DNA of 64,000 nt from Streptomyces sp. NBRC 110035. GTDB taxonomy: Bacteria > Actinomycetota > Actinomycetes > Streptomycetales > Streptomycetaceae. Below are positions 28,284 to 36,426 of this stretch, piece after piece. The stretch is from NCBI RefSeq assembly GCF_000829695.1, contig NZ_BBNN01000032.1, positions 1-64,000 of the forward strand, in the 5' to 3' direction. A program made the translations under genes and the position numbers. Numbering within the stretch: the stretch's first letter is position 1; each line of letters begins with the position of its first letter. Under the pieces are notes generated by a model. The model was not told where the DNA came from. It did no database searches and saw only the letters and a program-made list of their open reading frames with translations.

Positions 28284-29161
28284 GTCTCCCCCAGCAGTTC
28301 TTCGATGAAGACCGTTGACTCACGTGGTGTGAGCGCCTGAGCCCGGATGATGCCATACCGCAGTTCCAGGATACGGAGCTGCCTCAGCTCGGAAACCGGC
28401 CGTCCGTTGGCGACCGCTGGGGAACGGCCGATCGCTGAACCGTCCTCGAACTTGAGCACCTCGATGCCGCCATCCGCACTGGCGTGCTCATCACGCTCCA
28501 TCGGCATCACTTGCAGCTCGACGTTACGCAACTGCCCCGCCTCAAGCAGGTACTCAAGCTGGTTGCGCAGGACAGTTCTTCCCCCCCAGCGGCCGTCGAA
28601 GTGTCCACTCCTCCAACACGAAGCTGAGTTCAGGTGCCGGGTCCCGTTCGAAGATTTCCTTGCGGGCCACGCGTGCTGCAATGAACTGCTCCACCTGGTC
28701 GACTGCGTAAGCCGGACGCCGCATCGGCAGAAGCGCACGCGCGCATTCCGGGGTCTGCAACAGACCGTGGATGTGAAGCGGGTCGTACAGCTGAAGCTCA
28801 ACCGCTCGCGCCTCCAACTGCGCAAGATCCCGCACCTTCTTCGGGTACCGGACCTTCTTCACGTCCGCCTTCATCGCCGCGATGAGGCCGCCCGCGTTGA
28901 ACACCTCGTCCGCCATGTACAGGTACTCGGGCCGGGGGGTGCGCCTGCCGCTCTCGATCTTGTAGACCAGATCGGCGCCGTAACCCACCGCCACCGCGAA
29001 GTCGCCGACCCGCATGCCCGACGCCTCCCGGCGGAGCCTCAACTGCCGCCCCACGGTGGCCACTGCGGCGAGTGCCCAGTCGTCGTCGGGGTCGACCTCC
29101 CACCCCGGTCCGTCCGCTCCGCCTCGGTCGTGACCCGTACCGCCTCGCCGTCCACCGACAT
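28280..29161 (-). pseudogene. XRE-family regulator (HTH plus DUF5753) with two frameshifts
   Basis: The natural start is probably ATG 29161 with GGAGGA upstream, opening MSVDGEAVRVTTEAERTD. Near 29090-29105 one base is missing, and the family sequence resumes in another frame (WEVDPDDDWALAAVATVG, then the HTH region and YKIESGRRTPRPEYL). A second shift occurs in a run of seven C (28581-28587); with six, LEEWTLRRPLGG continues into RTVLRNQLEYLLEAGQ and the usual end PRESTVFIEELLGET. Both ends and the middle look conserved, so decay is recent or the indels are sequencing errors. It overlaps the DUF397 gene. Confidence 0.8.
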
Positions 29162-29316
29162 GCCGTGCTCCTCCGCTGTGTCGCGCCGTACCGTCACGCG
29201 GTGCCGGCGGGGGCCGTTTCGACACTTCGGACAGCGCCGGACAAGCCCTGGACGGTCACCGTACGCAGCAGCGCGATTACTCTCCACGGTACGTCCGGTC
29301 GACCACGCTGAGTGAC

Positions 29317-29793
29317 GTGAATCAGGAAACTCGGGAGATCACCGGGACGGACACCCGACCCGGCCACGAAGTCCGCCACACCACGATGCTGTTGTCGTCC
29401 ACCCCGCGCGGGGCCCGGCTGGGCCGCCTGCTCGCGGTGGACGCGCTCCGGAGCTGGGGCCTGCCCCACGAGGCGGCGGGCCATGTGGTGGCGGAGTTGG
29501 CGGCCAACGCCGCCACGCACGGCCGGCAGCCCGGCCGCAGCTTCCGCCTCACGCTGTACGTCGTCGGCTCCACGCTCCGCATCGAGGTCACCGACACGCG
29601 GGGCGACCGGCTGCCCGCGCGGCAGGAGCCCGCCGAGGGGGCCGAGTCGGGCCGTGGGCTGCTGCTCGTGGAGGCGCTGGCCGACCGCTGGGGGGTGGTG
29701 GAGGGGAGGTTCCCGCAGAAGACCGTGTGGGCGGAGTTGAGCCTTGCGCCACCGGAGCACGGCCCCGCCGGTTCCGGTGGCGCTGACGACTGA
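29317..29793 (+). CDS. HATPase_c anti-sigma-factor-like ATP-binding protein
   Basis: This 158-aa GHKL-fold protein of the RsbW/SpoIIAB type has the N box ELAANAATHG, the G1 region DTRGDRLP and the G2 region GRGLLLVEALADRWGV. The start is GTG 29317. It is divergent from the XRE gene across about 155 bases, the common streptomycete XRE/DUF397/HATPase arrangement. Kinase or anti-sigma activity is inferred from the family only. A 7-bp hairpin follows at 29816. Confidence 0.88.
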   Translation: MNQETREITGTDTRPGHEVRHTTMLLSSTPRGARLGRLLAVDALRSWGLPHEAAGHVVAELAANAATHGRQPGRSFRLTLYVVGSTLRIEVTDTRGDRLPARQEPAEGAESGRGLLLVEALADRWGVVEGRFPQKTVWAELSLAPPEHGPAGSGGADD

Positions 29794-29815
29794 AAGACAA
29801 AGAACGTGGGGGAAA

Positions 29816-29835
29816 GAACCCCCACCACACCCCAC
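29816..29835 (+). terminator. Hairpin after the HATPase gene
   Basis: A perfect 7-bp GTGGGGG/CCCCCAC stem has an AAAGAA loop, 22 bases after the stop. Confidence 0.65.
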
Positions 29836-30021
29836 CCCTCCCGCCCGTGGCCCGCGCTCACTCGGGAGGGTGAACATCCCCGGTCCGGCTGGATTTCGGG
29901 GCCCGCCAGGCCCGAGGCTCGGCCCAACGCAGGACCCACACCGACAGACACGCGACGGCCCCCGCCGGGACGGCAGTCCCAGGGCGAGGGCCTGACCACC
30001 GAGGAAGCGAGAACCTTCCCG

Positions 30022-31020
30022 ATGGGTATTCAGAACCCTAACGTGTCCCCCGCGCGCCCAGGTCCGTATCCCGGGCGACAAGTCCCCGAACCGGGGGCGC
30101 CGTACCGGCGGGCTGGTCCACGACAACACCCGCCACACCGCCCGCTTCACCGTGATCGGCAACCACCTGGCCCAGCACGGCGAACTCCCGCTCCTCGCCA
30201 TCGGGCTCGGTACCCACCTCCAGTCACTGCCGAAGGGCGCCCCCGCCGACATCAGGACGCTCGCGGCCCGTTTCCCCGAGGGGGCCACCCGGATCGCCGC
30301 CGCCCTGCGCGAGCTGGAGACCCACGGCTACCTGCGCCGCGAACGCGTCCGCACCCCCGCGGGCCGGATCGTCACCCGCACCACCTCGTGCAACCAGCCG
30401 ACGGCGGTCCGCCACCGCACGGGCGAACCCGCCTCCGCCCGGGACCGGGGCCCGCCCCGGTCCCGGCCCTCACCGTCGGCCCTCCGGCCACCACAGCCAC
30501 CCCGGTGACGGCGGTGACGGCCGTGACGCCGGAACCGCAGCGGAGTGAGGCGTGCGAGGAGCGTACGCAGCCAGAAGCCCGTGGAACGCGCGCGCCCCGC
30601 AAGCCGCTCCCGGACGTCCCGCACCCCGGCTGCTCCGTCCCCGGGTTGTTCCAGGCCGCCGCCGACCTTCTCGCGGACCTGCATCGCCACAGCCCTCACC
30701 TGTTGCTCTCCGCCGCCGACACGGCCCACCTGACCCCCGGCGTCGCCGCCTGGCTGGAGCGGGACGTCACCCCCGCCGCCGTACGCCGCGCCCTGACCGC
30801 CGACCTGCCGCCCGAGGGCGTACGCCGTCCCGCCGCTCTCCTGGCCCACCGCCTGACGGCCCAGCTGCCACCCCCGCCCCCGTTCCGCGCACCGGCCGGT
30901 GCGCCGCCCGTCGAGACCAAGGTGCGCAACTGCGACGGCTGCGACCGCGGCTTCCGCGCCCCCGTCCCGGGCCCCGACCGCTGCCGCGACTGCCGAACCG
31001 AGTGCGAGGAAGCCGTTTAG
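30022..31020 (+). pseudogene. Winged-helix protein gene with two compensating frameshifts
   Basis: ATG 30022 opens MGIQNPNVSPARPG, the usual beginning of a streptomycete helix-turn-helix family. The frame is lost in a run of five G at 30093-30097; with four, it continues as GRRTGGLVHDNTRHTARF into the winged-helix part (LAARFPEGATRIAAALREL, GYLRRERVRTPAGRIV). Around 30431-30465 one base appears missing. The first frame then resumes to 31020 with AAADLLADLHRHSPHLLLSA, AAWLERDVTPAAV and a terminal cysteine group (NCDGCDRGF and CRDCR). The family is known only as an uncharacterised DNA-binding-like protein. As assembled, it cannot be made whole. Confidence 0.75.
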
Positions 31021-31073
31021 TCGTGTTGCGGCCATGACGTGGGTGGCGGGAGGCCCACGGGGCCGGGGAGCTC

Positions 31074-31400
31074 ATGAAGACCGCGGTGCGGCAGGTGGCG
31101 CCGTTGTCGGTGGCCGCGCGTACCATCCGGTGGATGCCGTGGGCGGCGAGGAACGCGCGGGCGCGGCTGAAGAACGCCACGGTGGCGGCGGCCTTCTCGT
31201 CGGGGAGGGGCTCGGCGGATGCCAGGCGGGAGAACCCGCCGGCGGCGGAGCGCGGGTGGACGTACCCGCCCTTGGCGCCGGCGGTCTTCGCGCGCCGGGC
31301 GGCCCCAACCCGTTCGAAGTCACGTCCGCGGGCTCGCCGTCCGTCGCCGTCGGGGATGTGTCCGGCCCCGAGTCTTCGGTGTCCCTCGACAGTCAGGGGG
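31074..31400 (-). mobile_element. IS481-family transposase remnant
   Basis: Read leftward, one frame gives GHIPDGDGRRARG, then GGYVHPRSAAGGFSRLASAE, LPDEKAAATVAFFSRARAFLA and HGIHRMVRAATDNGA. This corresponds to the DDE integrase core of IS481-type transposases. The first Asp of the triad and both ends are missing and no terminal inverted repeats are seen. It is a dead fragment of about 110 codons between the winged-helix pseudogene and the exporter gene. Confidence 0.75.
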
Positions 31401-31412
31401 CGTTCGAGTGCG

Positions 31413-32591
31413 TCACCGGACCACCTCGGCGGTGCGGCCGACCGCGACCACGGCGCGGAAGCGGAACGCGGTGAGCAGGGTGATCGCGACGAGCAGTCCG
31501 CTTGCCCACAGCGGCCCGAGGTTCCCGGCCGTGGTGCTGAGGGTGGTCGCGGCGACGAGGGGTCCGACGACGGCGCCGACGTTGAGTGCGGCCGTCGCAT
31601 ACGAGCCGGCCATGGTGGGAGCTCCCGCGGCCTCGTAGAGGACCCGCGTGATCAGCGTGCCGCCCAGCGCGAACGACAGCGCACCCTGCACGAACACGAG
31701 GATGAACAGGGCGACCGGCTCGTCGGCCAGCACCGCCAGGGCCGGCCAGCCGATGAGCAGCAGGGGACCACCGACTGCGATGACCGCGCCGGGACGCCGG
31801 TCGGACAGCCGGCCGGCGAGGGTGACCCCGGCGAAGGAACCCGCACCGAAGAGCACCAGAACGACAGGGATCCACAGCTCGCCCAGTCCGGCGGTGTCGG
31901 TCACGACGGGGGCGAGGAAGGTGAAGCTTGCGAAGGTCGCCGCGTTCACCAGCGCGCCGAGCAGCATCACCAGAATCAACGGCGGCCTGGTGAGCTGGGC
32001 GAGCTCCGCCCGCAGGACCGGCCCGCCGGCCGTCTCTTCCTGCCCGCGTCCCCTCGGGATCCCCTTCAGGACGCCGAGAGCCGCGGGCAGGCAGAGTGCG
32101 GCGACGGCCCAGAACGTGGCCCGCCAGCCGAGCAGTGTGCCGAGCACCGACCCACCGGGGACACCGGCGATCACGGCCACCGTGGTGCCTGACAGCAGCA
32201 CGGCCAGCGCGCGTCCCTTCCTGTCGGGAGAGACCAGCGTGGCGGCAGCCGTCAGAGCGACCGCGAGGAACCCTGCGTTCGCGAGCGCGGCGACGATCCG
32301 GGTGGCGAACAGGACCGGGAAGCTCGTGGTGAGGGCGCCCATGGCGTGGGCCGACGCGAAAGCGAGGATGAACCCGAGAAGGCTGGAGCGCCTGGGCCAG
32401 TCGCGGGCAAGCGCGGCCACGAGAGGGGCACCGACGACCATGCCGATCGCGAAGGCCGGGGTGAGCATGCCGGCTGTCCCGACGGTGACGTCGAGATCCG
32501 AGGCGATGTCCGGCAGGAGGCCGGCGAGCATGAACTCCGAGGTGCCCATGGCGAAGACCGCCATGGCGAGCAGGTACAGCGGGAGAGGCAT
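31413..32591 (-). CDS. cmlR: MFS exporter of the CmlR/Cmx chloramphenicol-resistance type
   Basis: This 392-aa twelve-segment drug:H+ antiporter has the same length as the S. lividans chloramphenicol exporter as I recall it. Landmarks include YLLAMAVFAMGTSEFMLAGL at the start, the SFPVLFATRIVAALANAGF region, VLLSGTTVAVIAGVPGG and the terminal RVLYEAAGAPTMAGSYATAA. ATG 32591 has GGAG 8-9 bases upstream. It is intact inside a degraded neighbourhood, next to an IS remnant, and a short leader frame lies upstream. The substrate is inferred from the family. Confidence 0.85.
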   Translation of the reverse strand: MPLPLYLLAMAVFAMGTSEFMLAGLLPDIASDLDVTVGTAGMLTPAFAIGMVVGAPLVAALARDWPRRSSLLGFILAFASAHAMGALTTSFPVLFATRIVAALANAGFLAVALTAAATLVSPDRKGRALAVLLSGTTVAVIAGVPGGSVLGTLLGWRATFWAVAALCLPAALGVLKGIPRGRGQEETAGGPVLRAELAQLTRPPLILVMLLGALVNAATFASFTFLAPVVTDTAGLGELWIPVVLVLFGAGSFAGVTLAGRLSDRRPGAVIAVGGPLLLIGWPALAVLADEPVALFILVFVQGALSFALGGTLITRVLYEAAGAPTMAGSYATAALNVGAVVGPLVAATTLSTTAGNLGPLWASGLLVAITLLTAFRFRAVVAVGRTAEVVR

Positions 32592-32952
32592 CGAGTGGCT
32601 CCGAGGTGAGGTGAGGAGAGGCACGAGAAGGTCATCCCGTCACCGCGGCCAGCCCCCGGGGCACAGCCGTCCCACCACGGAACGCGGCGCGACGGCAGAG
32701 CTACGAGCTCAGTGGTTCAGGGGGCTGACGGCGTGACCGAAAGCCCCCACCTCGTCCGACTCAGGACTCGACATGGCTCGCACACTACCTGACCGACGCC
32801 CGTCGAAACACGTCGCTTCACCGGCATTGGCCTGTGCCATCACGTCATGTCCCGCCCCACCTGGTGCTCTGACCGTGAAGGCTCGCCGGTCTGGTGGTGA
32901 GCGGTCGGACCGGTGCTGGTACTCGCCCTGCCACCAAGGCGGGGTGGCGCTG
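32592..32952 (-). promoter_or_regulatory. Leader region of the chloramphenicol-type exporter with a 21-codon open frame
   Basis: Between the exporter and the next minus-strand gene no ordinary gene is seen. A short frame runs leftward from ATG 32774 to TGA 32709 (MSSPESDEVGAFGHAVSPLNH). Inside it a 7-bp stem can form (32720-32726 with 32742-32748), and a longer imperfect GC-rich stem is possible between the frame and the exporter start. It may be a leader peptide of an antibiotic-responsive attenuator. No strong Shine-Dalgarno precedes it. Confidence 0.4.
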
Positions 32953-33387
32953 TCACACGCTGCCGGATCCCTCATGCCCCGCCCCCGGTTCGGCAGCGGA
33001 TGCGGTCCCCGCGACCGTCCATGTCGCCATGCCCCACAGGGAGAGCGCGGAACTGAGGCCCACCACGAGGCGAACGGTCTCGTCCGGGCCGTTCGCGAGC
33101 CAGACGGTCACGCCCGTTGCCCCGGAAGCGGTCAGCAGGGCCGCCGGCAGGCGCAGTCGGGGCTGCTCGAACACCGCCGCCAACGGCAGGAAGTGGAGCC
33201 CGACGCCAACCGCGACCAGCGGGGGGATGAGCACCGGTACGCCGACATGACCGCAGACTGCGGCGATGGCGATGATCAGCAGCCACTGGAGCCCGTTGAT
33301 CTGATGGAACCGCCTACGTCGGTCGAGAGGGAACGGCCCTCCCGCCGACGAGGGAAGGAAACGGCGCGCGGCGAGCATCAGCCCCAC
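32953..33387 (-). CDS. Hypothetical membrane protein, probably 5'-truncated
   Basis: This 144-residue frame begins at GTG 33387 with VGLMLAARRFLPSSAGG, which reads like the middle of a protein rather than a start. About four hydrophobic segments follow (WLLIIAIAAVCGHVGVPVLI, LVAVGVGLHFLPLAAV, and two later). The first 74 bases overlap the end of the leucine-rich-repeat gene, whose own last 25 residues look like an out-of-frame reading of this gene. I infer a deletion junction near 33395-33410 that removed the start of this gene. The family is not recognised. Confidence 0.5.
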   Translation of the reverse strand: MGLMLAARRFLPSSAGGPFPLDRRRRFHQINGLQWLLIIAIAAVCGHVGVPVLIPPLVAVGVGLHFLPLAAVFEQPRLRLPAALLTASGATGVTVWLANGPDETVRLVVGLSSALSLWGMATWTVAGTASAAEPGAGHEGSGSV

Positions 33388-34830
33388 CGTGACGGCACAG
33401 CGTCCGCAGCCCGGGACACGCTTCCAGGGCGCGCAGCAACACCAGGTCCGGCATGCCGTGGACGATAAGCCTGGTCAGCGGCGAGCCGGCCAGGCCGCCG
33501 AGGTCCGTGAGCGCGGGGCAGTCCCGCACCGAGAGCGTCTCCATCGACGGCAGACCGTTGACACGGTCGATGTCGGTCAGGGAGGGGCAGCGGAAGAGGT
33601 AGAGCCTGCGCAGCATCGGCAGACCGCAGGGATCACCCGGGGTCCGGAAACCGTGGCACTGGTGGACCCGCAGCTCGGTCAGCCGGGCGAGGGTGCCCAG
33701 GGACTCCAGGTCCTCCAGCCGGTCGCAGTCCCGGATCTCCAGTTCCCCGAGGGCGGGCAAGGCGGCAAGCGCGGAGAAGTCCCGCAGGGAGGGGCAGCCC
33801 TCGAGCGTCACGGCCGCCAGGTGGGGGAGACCTTCAACACCCTTGAGGGGCATGAGTCGTTCGCACTGCCGCACGCTCAGCAGGGTCAGGGACGTCAGGC
33901 CGGACAGGGAGCTCAGGTCGGTCAGTCCGGCACAGGCGTCGACGCCGAACGAGGTGAGGCCGGAGTGCGTCCCGAGTCCGCCGAGCGTCCTCAGAGCCGG
34001 GGCGCCGACGACGCGCAGGTGCCGCAGAGCGGCCAGTCCGTCGATGCCCTCCAGGCCGCGGAGGCGGCGGCAGTCGCTCAGGGCCAGGCCGGTGAGTGCG
34101 GGGAGGTCGCCCAGCCCGCTCAGGTCCCGGATTCCGGTGCCGTCGAGGTCGAGGACGGTGAGTCGGGGCAGCCCGGACAGCCGACGTGCCTCCTCGAACT
34201 CCCCGCAGCCGTGGAGCGACAGCCTTTCCAGCGCGGGAAACGCGGAACCGAAGCCGACGGCGGAGCGCACCCCGGTCATGCCCAGGTCCAGTTCGCGCAG
34301 CGAGCCCAGCGTCAGCAGCGGGGTGACGTCCTCCACGCGCCGGCACCCGCGCAGGCCGAGCCGGGTCAGCCCCGTGAGGCCGCCGAGCGGAGTGAGGTCC
34401 CGTCCGGGCAGCCGCCCAGGTCGAGGTCGGTCAACCCGGTGAGGGCGCCGACGTCGGTGAGGTCCGTCAACCGCGTGCATCGGTCGACACGCAGCGTGCG
34501 GAGCATGGTGAGGTGCCGCAGACCACGGAGAGACGTCATGCGGCGCAACCGCAGCTCGGTCAGCCCCTCGCGGGTGAGGGCGGGGGCGAGCAGGTGTGCG
34601 CAGAAGCCGTCCGGATCGGCGGCAGCCGGCCACAACCGCAGCAGGGCCTGCGAGCCGTACTCCGCCGTCCGGGCGAACCGGGCGGCCAGTTCCAGCGCCT
34701 CCCCGCCCTCCGGCAACAGGAGGAGGTCCCGGACGGCCTTGCGGGCGCGGGTCGGTGAGGCGTTCCCCTGGTCCAGGAGCGCCCGGTACCGGTCGAGCCG
34801 GGACGCCGCGCCGGAGCGGTTCGAAGTCAT
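33314..34830 (-). pseudogene. Leucine-rich-repeat protein gene, frameshifted
   Basis: ATG 34830 opens MTSNRSGAASRLDRYRALL. An alpha-helical N-terminal part of about 85 residues is followed by leucine-rich repeats of about 22-24 residues, typically LxxLxVxxCxxLxDLxxL. Near 34398-34413 one base is missing after LGGC; the repeats resume as LPGRDLTPLGGLTGLTRL in the other frame and continue for some 14 more units. The last family-like residues are ALEACPGLRTLC. The tail beyond, to 33314, is an out-of-frame reading of the neighbouring membrane gene. Such repeats usually mediate protein binding, and there is no NTPase domain. Confidence 0.72.
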
Positions 34831-34903
34831 GGAACGCAACCCAAGGGCGGGGTGTGACAACGCCGCGCCCGCACCCCGGCCGGGCGCCTCGTAGGCTGGG
34901 CCC

Positions 34904-35806
34904 ATGACGGAACTGCCTGCTCGGCGGCTGCTGCTGGTGCACGCCCACCCGGACGACGAGTCGATCAACAACGGGGCCACCATGGCCCGCTACGCCGCCG
35001 AGGGCGCGCAGGTGACGCTGGTCACCTGCACGCTCGGTGAGCGGGGCGAGGTCATCCCGCCCGAGCTCGCCCACCTGAGCGGTGCCGCTCTCGGGCAGCA
35101 CCGGATGGGGGAGCTGACCGGGGCGATGCGCGCCCTCGGCGTCGACGACGTCCGGCTGCTCGGCGGCGCCGGACGCTACAGCGACTCCGGGATGACGGGC
35201 CTGCCCGACAACGACGACCCCGGCTGCTTCTGGCAGGCCGACGTCGACCAGGCCGCCGGCCTCCTCGCCGAGGTGATCCTCGAGGTCCGGCCCCAGGTGC
35301 TCGTCACCTACGACGACCACGGCGGCTACGGGCACCCCGACCACGTCCAGGCGCACCGCGTCGCCATGCGCGCCGTCGAACTCGCCGCCGAAGACGGCTG
35401 GGACATCCCCAAGGTCTACTGGAACCGGGTGCCCCGCTCCGTCGCCGAGGCCGCCTTCGCGCGGTTGGACGACGCACTGCCCGGGCTGCCGTTCGACACG
35501 GCGGGCGAGGTCGGTGACGTCCCCGGTGTCGTCGACGACGAACGGGTCACCACCGAGATCGACGGCACCGCGTACGCCGCCGCCAAGGCCGCCGCGATGC
35601 GCGCCCACGCCACCCAGATCACGGTCGCCGAGCCGTACGCGCCGTACTTCGTGCTCTCCAACGCACTCGCCCAGCCGCTGTTCACCACCGAGTACTACGA
35701 GTTGGTGCGCGGTGCGCGGGCCCCCGGCCGGGAGAACGACCTGTTCGCCGGAGTCGGAGTCGGGGGCGGGTCCGGTACGGCGTCCGGGGCCGGGGAGGAG
35801 TCGTGA
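34904..35806 (+). CDS. mshB: N-acetyl-glucosaminyl-inositol deacetylase MshB (mycothiol biosynthesis)
   Basis: This 300-aa zinc hydrolase removes the acetyl group from GlcNAc-inositol, the second stage of mycothiol synthesis. The LmbE/PIG-L fold is shown by HAHPDDE (H15, D18 as metal ligands, D17 as likely base) and the later GYGHPDHVQAH. The C-terminus is a Gly/Ser-rich tail. ATG 34904 follows a TAGGCT promoter-like -10 box with no strong Shine-Dalgarno, so the message may be leaderless or nearly so. The following gene starts inside its stop codon region. Confidence 0.94.
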   Translation: MTELPARRLLLVHAHPDDESINNGATMARYAAEGAQVTLVTCTLGERGEVIPPELAHLSGAALGQHRMGELTGAMRALGVDDVRLLGGAGRYSDSGMTGLPDNDDPGCFWQADVDQAAGLLAEVILEVRPQVLVTYDDHGGYGHPDHVQAHRVAMRAVELAAEDGWDIPKVYWNRVPRSVAEAAFARLDDALPGLPFDTAGEVGDVPGVVDDERVTTEIDGTAYAAAKAAAMRAHATQITVAEPYAPYFVLSNALAQPLFTTEYYELVRGARAPGRENDLFAGVGVGGGSGTASGAGEES

Positions 35807-36231
35807 GCGGCCGGACGAACGGGAACGCGCCGGTCTCGGCGCTGGCCCAGCCGCTGCGGCTGCCCTCCGTCGGGCGGATCGCCGCCTGCGTGGGGCTGTT
35901 CCTGCTCGGCGCCGTGGTCGGAGTGGCCGGGACGCTGGTGCAGCCCGGGTGGTTCCCGGGCGGGCTGCTGCTCGCCCTCGCCGCCGAGGCCGGACTCTGC
36001 CTGGGCGGGGCGCTCGCGCTGCGCAGCCGGGCCGGGGCCGCGTCGGCCGCCGGCGGCTGGGTGCTCGTCGTCCTCCTGCTCACCGCCAGCCGGCCGGAAG
36101 GCGACTTCGTGTTCGCCGCGGGAGCCGGCTCCTACCTCTTCCTGCTCGGCGGCATCGCCGTCGCTGTGATGTGTGCCACCCTCGCCCCGGGGCGGCAACC
36201 AGGCGGCGCTCCCGTCCGACTTGGGAAATGA
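35803..36231 (+). CDS. DUF6113-like four-helix membrane protein
   Basis: This 142-aa protein has GTG start 35803 overlapping the mshB stop by 4 bases (GTGA), so it is co-translated. About four hydrophobic segments are visible, the first being IAACVGLFLLGAVVGVAGTLV. Its function is unknown. Its constant position after mshB suggests co-inheritance, but there is no mechanistic evidence of a mycothiol role. Confidence 0.82.
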   Translation: MSGRTNGNAPVSALAQPLRLPSVGRIAACVGLFLLGAVVGVAGTLVQPGWFPGGLLLALAAEAGLCLGGALALRSRAGAASAAGGWVLVVLLLTASRPEGDFVFAAGAGSYLFLLGGIAVAVMCATLAPGRQPGGAPVRLGK

Positions 36232-36426
36232 CATACCGCTTCGCCGCGGTGGCGTGCACGGGTCCGGTGGGGGTTTCCGCCCCGGTCAGGAGATACCGGC
36301 CGGATGTGGCCAGTATGGTGGTGCGCGCGCCGTTGAGCCTCCCCGAACTCTCGGCTCCGGTCGAGTGGGGGGAGACCCCCACCGTGAGGTCGTGACGGGC
36401 GGCGGAGCCAACCAGGAGAACCTGCC

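Noticed and set aside
29180..30288. A long minus-strand frame opposite the HATPase gene
   Set aside because: The plus strand has the ATPase N and G boxes with a normal start and length; the minus frame is its shadow.
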